This document shows, in pieces, positions 29,198 through 37,798 of a stretch of 64,000 nt of DNA. The notes under the pieces were generated by a model, which was given only the letters and a program-made list of their open reading frames with translations, was not told the DNA's origin and made no database searches. How positions within the stretch are numbered: position 1 is the stretch's first letter; each line of letters begins with the position of its first letter. Made by a program: the position numbers and the translations under genes. Origin of the DNA: Streptomyces marokkonensis (lineage in GTDB: Bacteria; Actinomycetota; Actinomycetes; Streptomycetales; Streptomycetaceae); contig NZ_VSKS01000029.1 in the NCBI RefSeq assembly GCF_008312835.1, positions 20,782-84,781 on the forward strand. Direction: 5' to 3'.

Positions 29198-29827
29198 TCA
29201 GTCCAGGCGGATGTGCCGGATGCCCACGCCCGCCTGCCGCAGCCGGGTCCGCAGCCGGCCCTCGTGGTTCGGGCGCAGGGTGAGTCCGGCCAGGACGGCG
29301 ATGCGGTCCGCCGTTTTCGGCACCGTGGTGCGGTCGGTCCACAGGTGCTCGGCGAACTCCGGTTCGCGCAGCCGCTCCAGGCAGTGGTCGAGCCGCTGCA
29401 CCGCCCAGCTCTCCCGGCGCGGCGAGGCGTTGCCCAGGACGGACCCGAGGAGGTGGCCGAAGCCGCGCTCGCGCAGCCGCCGCAGCACCGTCGCACGCTC
29501 GGCGAGGAGCGTGAAGTGGCGTACGTCGTGGCCGAGTTCGCGCAGCCTGCCGACGGTCTCCGCGAAGTGCCCGGAGTCGGTGACGGTCATCGGCGCGATC
29601 ACCACGCCCTCGTGCCGGGTCAGGGCGAGGTCGAGGACCTCGACGACGCCCTGCCGCCAGGCCGCCAGGTCCTGGAAGTCGCCGCGCAGTGCGGGCGGCA
29701 GCATGCGGTGCAGGCCGAATCCGGGGTACTCCGGATCGCAGATGACACTGCCCGGCAGGCGGCGCCGTATCTCGTGTGCGGTCTGTGTTTTACCGCCCCC
29801 GAAGGGCCCGTTGATCCACAGGAGCAT
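29198..29827 (-). CDS. P-loop ATPase/kinase, TmrB-like
   Basis: This 209-residue P-loop NTPase has Walker A at the very N-terminus (LLWINGPFGGGKTQTAHEI). The following pattern (GSVICDPEYPGFGLHRMLP) resembles Bacillus TmrB, the tunicamycin-resistance ATP-binding protein, and small nucleotide kinases. A resistance role is not shown here. The C-terminal 60 residues look like a lid and nucleotide-base region (WTDRTTVPKTADRIAVLAGL). It is 31 bp before the response-regulator stop and converges on the DUF5937 gene. Confidence 0.8.
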   Translation of the reverse strand: MLLWINGPFGGGKTQTAHEIRRRLPGSVICDPEYPGFGLHRMLPPALRGDFQDLAAWRQGVVEVLDLALTRHEGVVIAPMTVTDSGHFAETVGRLRELGHDVRHFTLLAERATVLRRLRERGFGHLLGSVLGNASPRRESWAVQRLDHCLERLREPEFAEHLWTDRTTVPKTADRIAVLAGLTLRPNHEGRLRTRLRQAGVGIRHIRLD

Positions 29828-29858
29828 GCGCAGACCCTACCGGCGGCCGGGCCACCGG

Positions 29859-30530
29859 TCAGCCGTGTCCGCCGGCCCGCACCAAACCCGTCTCGTAGGC
29901 GAGGACGACCACCTGCACCCGGTCCCGCAGGCCCAGCTTGGTGAGGATGCGGCCCACGTGGGTCTTCACGGTCGCCTCGGAGAGCACCAGCCGGGCCGCG
30001 ATCTCGCCGTTGGACAGGCCCTGCGCGACCAGGATCATGACCTCCCGCTCGCGCTCGGTGAGCCGTTCCAGCTCCTTGTGCTGGGGCTGCTTGCCGCTGC
30101 TGGGCAGCATCGGCGCGAACCGGTCCAGGAGCCGGCGGGTGGTGGAGGGGGCGACCACGGCGTCGCCGCTGTGCACCGCGCGGATCGCGGCGAGCAGCTC
30201 GCCCGGCGGCACGTCCTTGAGCATGAAGCCGGAGGCGCCCGCCTTCAGCCCGGAGAAGGCGTACTCGTCCAGGTCGAAGGTGGTCAGGATCAGCACCTTC
30301 GGCGGGTCGGTGTCCGCGCAGATCCGGCGGGTCGTCTCCACCCCGTCGAGCTTGGGCATGCGGACGTCCATCAGCACCACGTCGACGGCGCTGGACCGCA
30401 GTACCTGGAGCGCCTCGACGCCGTCGCCCGCCTCCGCCACGACCTCCATGTCCGGCTGGGCGGCGAGCACCATCCGGAACCCGGTGCGCAGCAGCACCTG
30501 GTCGTCGACGAGCATCACGCGGATCGTCAT
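29859..30530 (-). CDS. NarL/LuxR-type response regulator
   Basis: The 223-residue protein has an N-terminal receiver domain (LVDDQ acidic pair, phospho-Asp in VVLMDVRMPKLDG, LTTFD switch, LKD Lys) and a C-terminal LuxR helix-turn-helix (LTEREREVMILVAQGLSNGEIAARLVLSEATVKTHVGRILTKL). The cognate kinase gene lies 73 bp upstream on the same strand. Target genes are unknown. The pair is of the DesKR/LiaSR class widely used in streptomycetes. Confidence 0.94.
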   Translation of the reverse strand: MTIRVMLVDDQVLLRTGFRMVLAAQPDMEVVAEAGDGVEALQVLRSSAVDVVLMDVRMPKLDGVETTRRICADTDPPKVLILTTFDLDEYAFSGLKAGASGFMLKDVPPGELLAAIRAVHSGDAVVAPSTTRRLLDRFAPMLPSSGKQPQHKELERLTEREREVMILVAQGLSNGEIAARLVLSEATVKTHVGRILTKLGLRDRVQVVVLAYETGLVRAGGHG

Positions 30531-30603
30531 CGGGTCTCTTCCGTTCGGTCGTCAGGTCGTCACAGGGGTTGTGACAGGTGTCAACAGGGGGCGTGCGAAG
30601 GCG

Positions 30604-31806
30604 TCAATGCGCGGGTTTGAGCGGCAGCAGCACGCTGATGCGGAATCCTCCGCCCGGGCGCGGTCCCGCGTCCAGGGTTCCGCCGACCATGCCGACCCGC
30701 TCGCGCATGCCGATCAGGCCGTGGCCCTGGCCGTCGAAGCCGCCCTCCTCGTAGAGCTCGTGCGGGGCGCCCTTGCCGTCGTCCTCCACGAGCAGGCCAA
30801 GACCGTCGTCGAAGTACACCAGGCGCACGCTGGCGCCCGCGTTGGGGCCACCGTGCTTGCGCGTGTTGGTGAGCGCCTCCTGCACGATGCGGTACGCGGT
30901 GAGCTCGACTCCGCTGGGCAGCGGGCGCGGGGTGCCCTCGATCTTGAAGTCCACGGGCAGCCCTGACCCCCGGCACTGCTCGACGAGGTCCTCGATCTGC
31001 CGCACGTCGGGCTGCGGCACGTACTCGCCCGCCTCCTCGTGCTCGCCGGTGCGCAGCACGCCCAGCAGGCGGCGCATCTCGGCGAGGGCCTGGCGGCCCG
31101 TGGAGGAGATGGTCTCCAGGGCCTTCTTGGCCTGGTCGGGCGCGGCGTCGAGGACGTAGGCGGCGCCGTCGGCCTGCACCACCATCACCGACACGTTGTG
31201 CGCCACGACGTCGTGCAGCTCGCGCGCTATCCGGGCGCGTTCGGCGGCCACCGCGACCTTGGCCTGCGCCGCGCGTTCCTTCTCCAGGCGGGCGGCCCGC
31301 TCCTCGAGCTGCGCGAAGTACGCGCGGCGGGTGCGGATGGAGTCGCCGAGCACCCAGGCGAGGGCGAAGGGCACGGCCTGGAAGATCATCAGGGCGAGAT
31401 TGCCCGCCGTGCCCGTCTCCTCGTTCGGCCAGCGCAGCTGCGCGAGCGGGGCCGCGCACAGGCCGGCCGTCAGCGCGAGGCGGGAGGCCCAGCGGGCACC
31501 GACGGCCGCGACCGTGTAGACGATCACCAGCAGGGCGAAGTCGGCGGGCAGCGTCGCCACGTCCGTGATCAGCTGCCCCGCGCCCACGGCGAGGGCGAGG
31601 ACCAGCATCCGCTCGGGCATGCGGCGGCGCAGCGCGACGACCAGCGACAGCAGCAGCATGACCGGCAGGGTGAGGACCAGAAGATCCGTTCCCCGGGCCG
31701 CCTCCGTATTCTCTCCGCTGATCACCGAAAGGCCGAACAGGACGACGGCCCAGAAGCCGTCGACCCATGTCGGGTGTCTGCGGAGGAAGTCATAGAGGCG
31801 CTGCAC
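30604..31806 (-). CDS. Membrane sensor histidine kinase, HisKA_3 type
   Basis: The 400-residue kinase has four or five N-terminal hydrophobic helices (about 15-140) with almost no extracytoplasmic loop, suggesting sensing within the membrane. The phospho-His lies in AERARIARELHDVVAHNVSVMVVQADGA. The HATPase domain shows YRIVQEALTNTRKHGG and GHGLIGMRERVGMVGGTLDAGPRPGGGFRI. GTG start at 31806. It pairs with the NarL-type regulator downstream. Confidence 0.93.
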   Translation of the reverse strand: MQRLYDFLRRHPTWVDGFWAVVLFGLSVISGENTEAARGTDLLVLTLPVMLLLSLVVALRRRMPERMLVLALAVGAGQLITDVATLPADFALLVIVYTVAAVGARWASRLALTAGLCAAPLAQLRWPNEETGTAGNLALMIFQAVPFALAWVLGDSIRTRRAYFAQLEERAARLEKERAAQAKVAVAAERARIARELHDVVAHNVSVMVVQADGAAYVLDAAPDQAKKALETISSTGRQALAEMRRLLGVLRTGEHEEAGEYVPQPDVRQIEDLVEQCRGSGLPVDFKIEGTPRPLPSGVELTAYRIVQEALTNTRKHGGPNAGASVRLVYFDDGLGLLVEDDGKGAPHELYEEGGFDGQGHGLIGMRERVGMVGGTLDAGPRPGGGFRISVLLPLKPAH

Positions 31807-31956
31807 GTAACCCAGCGTAGGGAAGCGAAATGCGTGCAGGGGTCAACCGGAGGGTCGATCCCCGGTCGGCACGCGTACTCCGCAAGGTGGAGGCCCGGCA
31901 TATCCCCGCGCTTAACCTGGGCGGATGGCGAGCGCGAGGGCGGGTGAACGGAACCG

Positions 31957-32964
31957 GTGACGGCTGCGACCGGAGAGGGCCCGCGGGGCTGGCGGGCGGC
32001 GGCCCGGGAGGCCCTGTACGGGCCGGAGGGCTTCTACCGCCGGCCCGGGGAGGGACCGGCCGGGCACTTCCGTACGTCGGTGCACGCCTCGCCGCTGTTC
32101 GCGGGTGCCGTGGCGCGGCTGCTGTGCCGGGTGGACGAGGCACTGGGGCGGCCCGCGGTGCTCGACTTCGTGGACATGGCGGCCGGGCGGGGCGAGCTGG
32201 CCGCGGGTGTCCTCGCCGCGCTGCCCGCCGGCGTGGCGGAGCGCACGCGGGCGTACGCCGTCGAGCTCGCCGGCCGGCCCGCGGGGCTCGATCACCGGAT
32301 CGAGTGGCGGACCGGGCCCCCGGAGGGGGTCACGGGGCTGCTCTTCGCCAACGAGTGGCTGGACAATGTGCCCGTCGACGTCGCCGAGGTGGACGCGGCG
32401 GGCGTGCCGCGCCTGGTGCTGGTGCGGGCGGACGGGACGGAGCGGCTCGGGGAGCCGGTCACCGGTGCGGAGGCCGCGTGGCTGGCGCGGTGGTGGCCCC
32501 TGGCGGCCGAGGAGGGGCTCCGCGCGGAGATCGGGCTGCCCCGGGACCGGGCCTGGGCGGCGGTGGCCGGGACGGTCGCGCGCGGGCTCGCCGTCGCCGT
32601 GGACTACGCGCACACGGCCGCCGCCCGTCCGCCGTTCGGAACGCTCACCGGGTTCCGGGAGGGGCGGGAGACGGCGCCCGTGCCGGACGGGTCGTGCGAC
32701 ATCACCGCGCATGTCGCACTGGACGCGTGCGCCGCGGCCTGCGCGCTCCCCGGCGCGCGCCTGCTGGCGCAGCGGGACGCCCTCGACGCCCTGGGGGTGA
32801 GCGGCGCACGCCCCCCGCTCGCCCTGGCGTCCACGGACCCCGCCGGGTACGTGCGCGCCCTCGCGGGCGCCGGGGAGGCCGCCGAACTCACCGCGCCCGG
32901 CGGACTCGGCGACTTCGGGTGGCTGGTGCAGCCGGTGGGGATCGGGGACGTGATCGGCGGCTGA
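31957..32964 (+). CDS. SAM-dependent methyltransferase, NDUFAF7/MidA (DUF185) family
   Basis: The family includes human NDUFAF7, which methylates an arginine of complex I subunit NDUFS2. The 335-residue protein has the family N-terminus ([32 protein letters not shown]), a SAM motif I variant ([20 protein letters not shown]), the family signature [15 protein letters not shown] and a C-terminal VDYAHT...[10 protein letters not shown]...[12 protein letters not shown] block equivalent to the family's YGH/LRG/ADLTAHVDF region. It ends 45 bp from the convergent orphan nuoD, a striking neighbour for this family. GTG start at 31957; ribosome site weak. Confidence 0.88.
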   Translation: MTAATGEGPRGWRAAAREALYGPEGFYRRPGEGPAGHFRTSVHASPLFAGAVARLLCRVDEALGRPAVLDFVDMAAGRGELAAGVLAALPAGVAERTRAYAVELAGRPAGLDHRIEWRTGPPEGVTGLLFANEWLDNVPVDVAEVDAAGVPRLVLVRADGTERLGEPVTGAEAAWLARWWPLAAEEGLRAEIGLPRDRAWAAVAGTVARGLAVAVDYAHTAAARPPFGTLTGFREGRETAPVPDGSCDITAHVALDACAAACALPGARLLAQRDALDALGVSGARPPLALASTDPAGYVRALAGAGEAAELTAPGGLGDFGWLVQPVGIGDVIGG

Positions 32965-33009
32965 CCGCGACCGGGACGGCCGAGCCCCCGCGGCGCCCCG
33001 CCGGGGGAC

Positions 33010-34161
33010 CTACTTGTCGATGTCTCCCACCACGAAGAACATCGACCCCAGGATCGCCACCATGTCCGCCACCAGCGTCCCCGGCAGCAGTTCGGTGAGC
33101 GCCTGGATGTTGTTGTACGACGCCGAGCGCAGCTTCAGCCGGTACGGCGTCTTCTCACCCTTGCTGACCAGGTAGTAGCCGTTGATGCCGAGCGGGTTCT
33201 CGGTCCACGCGTACGTATGTCCTTCGGGCGCCTTCAGGACCTTCGGGAGCCGCTGGTTGACCGGGCCCGGCGGCAGGTCGGCGAGCCGGTCGAGGCAGGC
33301 GTCGGCGAGGTCGAGGGCGTTGTGGGTCTGCTCCAGGAGGCACTCGAAGCGGGCGAGGCAGTCGCCCTCCTCGCGGGTCACCACCTTCAGGACGTCGCCC
33401 AGTTCGCCGTAGGCGAGGTACGGCTCGTCGCGGCGCAGGTCGAAGTCGACGCCCGAGGCACGCCCGATCGGCCCGCTCACCCCGTAGGCGTGCACCGCTT
33501 CCGGGGACAGCACGCCGACGCCGCGCGTGCGGCCCCGGAAGATCTCGTTGCCGAGCACCAGACCGTCGAAGCGGTCCATGCGGGAGCGCACGTCGGCGAC
33601 CGCGCCGCGCGCGCGCGTGGTCCATCCGGCGGGAAGGTCCTCCTTGAGGCCGCCCACGCGGTTGAACATGTAGTGCATCCGCCCGCCGGAGACCTCCTCC
33701 ATGACGTGCTGGAGCTCCTCGCGCTCCCGGAAGGCGTAGAAGATCGGGGTGATGCCGCCGAGTTCCAGCGGATAGGAGCCGAGGAACATCAGGTGGTTGA
33801 GCACCCGGTTCAGCTCCGCGAGCAGCGTGCGCAGCCACACCGCGCGCTCGGGGACCTCCATGCCGAGCATCCGCTCCACGGCGAGGACCACGCCCAGCTC
33901 GTTGGAGAAGGCCGACAGCCAGTCGTGGCGGTTGGCCAGCATGATGATCTGGCGGTAGTCGCGGGCCTCGAAGAGCTTCTCCGCGCCCCGGTGCATGTAA
34001 CCGATGACGGGCTCCGCGCGGGTGATGCGCTCGCCGTCCAGGACGAGCTTCAGCCGCAGCACCCCGTGCGTGGACGGGTGCTGGGGTCCGATGTTGAGCA
34101 CCATGTCGGTGCTCTCCGCCGCGCCGCCGATGCCGACCATGGTCTCCGTCGTAGGAGTCAT
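33010..34161 (-). CDS. nuoD: NADH-quinone oxidoreductase subunit D, orphan (NuoD2-like)
   Basis: This is the 49-kDa subunit of complex I, which forms the quinone site with NuoB. The 383-residue protein keeps [63 protein letters not shown] and a C-terminus ending FFVVGDIDK. No other nuo gene is nearby, so it is a paralogue outside the main nuo operon. R58 in HRGAEKL aligns with the NDUFS2 arginine (mature R85) methylated by NDUFAF7. ATG at 34161, AGGAG 9 bases upstream. Only 31 bp separate it from the divergent PH-domain gene. Confidence 0.94.
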   Translation of the reverse strand: MTPTTETMVGIGGAAESTDMVLNIGPQHPSTHGVLRLKLVLDGERITRAEPVIGYMHRGAEKLFEARDYRQIIMLANRHDWLSAFSNELGVVLAVERMLGMEVPERAVWLRTLLAELNRVLNHLMFLGSYPLELGGITPIFYAFREREELQHVMEEVSGGRMHYMFNRVGGLKEDLPAGWTTRARGAVADVRSRMDRFDGLVLGNEIFRGRTRGVGVLSPEAVHAYGVSGPIGRASGVDFDLRRDEPYLAYGELGDVLKVVTREEGDCLARFECLLEQTHNALDLADACLDRLADLPPGPVNQRLPKVLKAPEGHTYAWTENPLGINGYYLVSKGEKTPYRLKLRSASYNNIQALTELLPGTLVADMVAILGSMFFVVGDIDK

Positions 34162-34180
34162 GAACACAGTCTCTCCTACG

Positions 34181-34186
34181 TACGCT
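34181..34186 (+). promoter_or_regulatory. Candidate -10 of a leaderless PH-domain gene promoter
   Basis: TACGCT ends 6 bases before the ATG at 34193, placing the expected start of transcription on the ATG itself. There is no ribosome-binding site for this gene. The -35 is poor (TCATGA). Confidence 0.4.
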
Positions 34187-34192
34187 GGCCCC

Positions 34193-34738
34193 ATGGAGAC
34201 GGGGAGCCCGCACGACACGGGGCCAGCGGGAACGGGCAGGACGGCGCAGGCGGCGGGGCCGGCGGGCGCGGGGGACGAACCGGTGTGGATCGCCCTGCCC
34301 CCGGGACTGCTGACCATGCGGCGCCTGCTGCTGGTGGTGTGGCTGGGCCTGCTGACGCTCGCCACCGGGCTGGTGCCGGGGCTGCTGGCGGGACCGGGCT
34401 GGGCGGCCTTCGCGGCCCTGCCGCTCGCCCTGCTGGTCTGGGGCTGGGTGATGCTGGAGCGGAACTGGCGGTCCTGGCGGTACGCGGAGCGCGCCGACGA
34501 CCTGCTGATCAGCCGGGGCGTCCTGTGGCGCCAGGAGACGGTCGTGCCGTACGGGCGGATGCAGCTGGTCGAGGTCACCTCCGGGCCCGTGGAACGGCAC
34601 TTCGGGCTGGCCAGCGTCCAGCTGCACACGGCGGCCGCGGCGACCGACGCGACCATCCCCGGCCTCGACCCGGCCGAGGCGGAACGGCTGCGCGACCGGC
34701 TCACGGAGCTGGGCGAGGCCCGATCGGCGGGGCTGTGA
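34193..34738 (+). CDS. PH-domain membrane protein, YdbS type
   Basis: The 181-residue protein has a disordered N-terminus, two membrane helices ([24 protein letters not shown] and [19 protein letters not shown]) and one bacterial PH (bPH2) domain ([53 protein letters not shown]). It pairs with the YdbT-like gene by a GTGA overlap. YdbST pairs are linked to envelope stress and antimicrobial-peptide resistance in Bacillus; the role in Streptomyces is unknown. Probably leaderless (TACGCT 6 bases before ATG). Confidence 0.88.
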   Translation: METGSPHDTGPAGTGRTAQAAGPAGAGDEPVWIALPPGLLTMRRLLLVVWLGLLTLATGLVPGLLAGPGWAAFAALPLALLVWGWVMLERNWRSWRYAERADDLLISRGVLWRQETVVPYGRMQLVEVTSGPVERHFGLASVQLHTAAAATDATIPGLDPAEAERLRDRLTELGEARSAGL

Positions 34739-36069
34739 CGGCCCCGGACGTCCACGAGGACGTACGCGACCGGCCGCCCGTGACCGAGCGGCGGCTGCAT
34801 CCCATCACGCCGTTCAGGCGGGCGTGGGCGCCCGTCGCGGTGCTGATCGGGTGGGCGGTGCACGACCCCGACCAGGCACAGCGCCAGCTGACCCGGCTGA
34901 CGACCACGACCCTGCTGATCGGGCTCGCCGTGCTCCTCCCGGCCGCCGCCCTCTACGGCTTCCTGACCTGGTGGTTCACCCACTTCGCGGTGACCGGGAC
35001 CGAGTTGCGCATCCGTACCGGGCTGCTGTTCCGGCGCACCGCGCACATCCGGCTGGAGCGGATCCAGGCCATCGACGTCACCCAGCCGCTGCTCGCGCGG
35101 GTCGCGGGCGTGGCGAAACTCAAACTCGACGTCATAGGCGCCGACAAGAAGGACGAGCTGGCCTTCCTCGGCGCCGACGAGGCGCGGGTGCTGCGCGCCG
35201 AACTGCTCGCGCGGGCGGCGGGTTTCGCACCGGAGACCGCGCACGAGGTGGGTGAGGCGCCGTCCCGGCGGATGGTGCGGGTGCCGCCGGGCGTGCTCGC
35301 CGTCTCCCTGCTGCTGACCGGGGCGACCTGGGGCTGGCTCGTGGTCGCCTGCGTCGCGGTGCCGCTGCTGTGGACGGCCACCCACAGCCTGTGGACGGTG
35401 CTCGCCGCGGCCGTGCCGATGCTGGGCGCGGCGGGCGCGAGCAGCGTGGGCCGGTTCGTCACCGAGTACGACTGGACCCTGGGCGAGTCGCCCGACGGGC
35501 TGCGCATCGACCACGGTCTGCTGGACCGGGCGCACGAGACGGTGCCGCCGGGCCGCGTGCAGACCGTGCGGCTCGTCGAGCCGCTGCTGTGGCGGCGGCG
35601 GGGCTGGGTGCGGGTGGAGCTCGATGTGGCGGGGTCGTCGAACTCCCTGCTCCTGCCGGTCGCTCCGCGTGAGCTCGCCGAGTCGGTCGTCGCGCGGGTG
35701 CTGCCCGGGGTGAGCGTGCCCCCGCCCGAGGCGCTGGTCAGGCCGCCGCGCCGCGCGCGGTGGTGCGTGCCGGTGTGGTGGCGGGGTTACGGGCTCGCCG
35801 TCACCGACGCGGTGTTCGCCGCGCGTCACGGCCTGCTGCGCCGCAGCCTGTCCCTGGTGCCGCACGCCAAGGTGCAGAGCGTCCGGCTCGTCCAGGGCCC
35901 CTGGCAGCGGGCCCGGGGGGTCGCCGACGTCCATGTGGACACCGGCGCGAACAAGTCGGTCACCGCCCGCCTCCGGGACGCGACGGAGGCGGCGTCCCTG
36001 CTGCGGGCCCAGGCGGAACGATCCCGCACGGGGCGCAGGGACGCCCGCCCGGACCGCTGGATGGCCTGA
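34735..36069 (+). CDS. PH-domain membrane protein, YdbT type
   Basis: A 444-residue partner of the YdbS-like protein, starting at GTG 34735 inside the previous stop (GTGA). It has two pairs of membrane helices ([49 protein letters not shown] then [13 protein letters not shown]). Three bPH2 domains start with [66 protein letters not shown] and [35 protein letters not shown]. The shared GLLxRxxxxxPxxRxQxVxLxxxxxxR pattern shows internal triplication. A bidirectional terminator follows. Confidence 0.9.
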   Translation: MTAPDVHEDVRDRPPVTERRLHPITPFRRAWAPVAVLIGWAVHDPDQAQRQLTRLTTTTLLIGLAVLLPAAALYGFLTWWFTHFAVTGTELRIRTGLLFRRTAHIRLERIQAIDVTQPLLARVAGVAKLKLDVIGADKKDELAFLGADEARVLRAELLARAAGFAPETAHEVGEAPSRRMVRVPPGVLAVSLLLTGATWGWLVVACVAVPLLWTATHSLWTVLAAAVPMLGAAGASSVGRFVTEYDWTLGESPDGLRIDHGLLDRAHETVPPGRVQTVRLVEPLLWRRRGWVRVELDVAGSSNSLLLPVAPRELAESVVARVLPGVSVPPPEALVRPPRRARWCVPVWWRGYGLAVTDAVFAARHGLLRRSLSLVPHAKVQSVRLVQGPWQRARGVADVHVDTGANKSVTARLRDATEAASLLRAQAERSRTGRRDARPDRWMA

Positions 36070-36134
36070 CCGGCATCCGCGTGCCCTCCGCGGGCCGCGG
36101 GAGCACCTGCCGGCGCCGCTCGGTCCCGGGACGG

Positions 36135-36175
36135 CGGCGGGGCCCCGCGCGTGGTGCGTGCGCGGGGCCCCGCCG
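36135..36175. terminator. Bidirectional GC hairpin terminator
   Basis: CGGCGGGGCCCCGCGC and GCGCGGGGCCCCGCCG pair perfectly (16 bp) around a 9-base loop, between the convergent stops at 36069 and 36189. There is no T-run, as is common in streptomycetes. Confidence 0.75.
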
Positions 36176-36188
36176 TGTGGCCGGTGCG

Positions 36189-37442
36189 TCAGGACGCCGC
36201 GCTGCGCAGGCCCTGGACGTCGATGTGCTCGGTCTCGTCGTGTTCCGTCAGGTCGATGACCTGGCCGACCCCGCGCGCCGCCTCGTCGGCGGGCTTGTAC
36301 CGCGCCTCGGCCTCGGCCTTGTGCAGCGCCAGCGCCTCCTGGCCGACGACATCGGCGAGGTCTTCGTTCTGCACGGTGTCCAGGGCGGACCCGTCCGTGT
36401 CCTGTTTCGTCCCGAAGAAGTCGAAGCCGCCCCCGGACACGGGGCGCCGTGCGGGCGCCGTCGGCGGTACGACCGCGACCGCGGTCGGCACGGTGAAGTG
36501 CCCGGAGGGCTGCCGCACGGGCTGGGCCGGAGGGGCGGCCGGTGCGGTGGAGGCGGCCGCGCGCTCGTGATCGCCGGCCGCCTCGGGCTGCCCCTCGGCC
36601 TCGTCCTCCTGCGCGGGGTCCGGCTTGGGCCTCCTGGTGGGCTCGGGACCGTCGTCCTCGGGGGTGCCGTCCCCCTTCGGGACGTCGTTCCGCTTCGGGG
36701 CGGCTCCGGCCTTCGGCGCGTCGGCGGCGGGCCGGGCACCGGCGTCCGTCCCGGCGGCGTCGGCGGTGTCCGTCCCCGCGGCCTCGTCGCCGGTGTCCCG
36801 GGCGAGCCGCGACAGCGCCGCGTCGGCCCGCAGGAACAGCTTGGACCCCTCCGGCGAGAAGACCGCGGGAGCCGTCGCCTCCGTCTCCTCGGCGCCAGTC
36901 CCGTCCTCCGTCACCGCCACCCCCTCCACGGATTCCGGCTCCCTGGCCACCGCCGACGGCCCCGCCGGCAGCGCGCGGGCCGGGACCGCGGCCTCTATCT
37001 CGAGGACCCGGCGCTCCTCCAGGACGCTCGCCCGCTCCACCTCCGCCGCCGCGTACCTCCGCAGCAGCGACGCGTGCTCGTTGCGCAGCCCGGCCAGCTC
37101 CGCGCGCTTGGCGCGCAGCCGCTGGTCCAGCTTCATCCGCAGTTCGCGCGACTCCTCGAGGTCGGACTCGAGTTCGGCGACCCGTTCCTCGAAACGCCAC
37201 TCGTCGCTCGCCCGCGCGCGCGTGAGATCGGCGACGCGTTTACCCGCCTGGGCGTCCCAGTGCCGCATGACGACGGCGCCGACGACCGCGGTGACCGCGG
37301 CGGCCGCGGCCAGGACACGAAGCACCATCGGTTGCGTGAACACCCAGGGCCCCAGGGCGCAGACGACGGAGACGCCTGCGATCGCCGACGGGGGCAGCAT
37401 CCTGTGCAGGGGCGGGGAATGACGGTGACGTCCACGTGGCAT
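36189..37442 (-). CDS. Membrane-anchored coiled-coil protein of unknown function
   Basis: From the ATG at 37442 this gives 417 residues. Two close hydrophobic helices lie at the N-terminus ([17 protein letters not shown] and [20 protein letters not shown]). A heptad-rich coiled coil at about 80-150 follows ([27 protein letters not shown] ...), then about 180 disordered Pro/Ala/Asp-rich residues. The C-terminus is conserved-looking ([11 protein letters not shown] ... [42 protein letters not shown]). This resembles scaffold or cell-division-associated proteins, but I do not recognise a family. It diverges from the lysyltransferase gene. Confidence 0.8.
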   Translation of the reverse strand: MPRGRHRHSPPLHRMLPPSAIAGVSVVCALGPWVFTQPMVLRVLAAAAAVTAVVGAVVMRHWDAQAGKRVADLTRARASDEWRFEERVAELESDLEESRELRMKLDQRLRAKRAELAGLRNEHASLLRRYAAAEVERASVLEERRVLEIEAAVPARALPAGPSAVAREPESVEGVAVTEDGTGAEETEATAPAVFSPEGSKLFLRADAALSRLARDTGDEAAGTDTADAAGTDAGARPAADAPKAGAAPKRNDVPKGDGTPEDDGPEPTRRPKPDPAQEDEAEGQPEAAGDHERAAASTAPAAPPAQPVRQPSGHFTVPTAVAVVPPTAPARRPVSGGGFDFFGTKQDTDGSALDTVQNEDLADVVGQEALALHKAEAEARYKPADEAARGVGQVIDLTEHDETEHIDVQGLRSAAS

Positions 37443-37798
37443 GGCCAGAAACTTACCGCGCGTAGGCGATTCATGGTGCCCCGCCCCGTAAAAACAAAGC
37501 CCTTCGCGGGGTTTCACAGGGCATCAGGGAAGCCGGCCGGGCGTGAATAGACACACGCCCCAATTTCCTCAAGATCATTTACTCACCGGAGGACGGTGAA
37601 GTCGCTTCCGGCGCATTCCACTTCACGTTTGCCCGCACCCCGGCACCCCCCGCCGGAACAACCGCCCGCGCGGAGTGAACCTCTCCCCCGAGGACGTCGT
37701 CCTAGAGGGCGCAATGTCGCCGGATGCCCGAATCGGCACCGGATCCACGGTCTCTCGCGGAGCTACGGGACGCGATGTCTGTCAGGACAGGTGAGGAA
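37443..37798. promoter_or_regulatory. Divergent region before the coiled-coil and lysyltransferase genes
   Basis: About 356 bp without a gene. It holds an AT-richer core (37555-37590), a candidate ECF-type promoter for the rightward gene (listed separately) and the rightward AGGTGAGG ribosome site at 37789-37796. Confidence 0.5.
37677..37704 (+). promoter_or_regulatory. Candidate ECF (SigE-type) promoter of the lysyl-phospholipid synthase gene
   Basis: GAAC at 37677-37680 and CGTCCTA at 37698-37704 are 17 bp apart. This resembles the streptomycete SigE pattern G(C/G)AAC-N16-CGTCTNA, one base longer in the spacer. It would start transcription about 90 bp before the ATG at 37799. The downstream enzyme type is a plausible SigE target. 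Confidence 0.45.

Noticed and set aside
34162-37200. A very long minus-strand frame that would extend nuoD upstream to over 1,390 codons
   Set aside because: The nuoD family N-terminus begins at the ATG at 34161 with a good ribosome site; the rest is antisense to the PH-domain genes and low complexity.
37724-37798. Earlier starts (37724, 37775) for the lysyltransferase
   Set aside because: No ribosome site at either; the AGGTGAGG before 37799 is an excellent match with ideal spacing.
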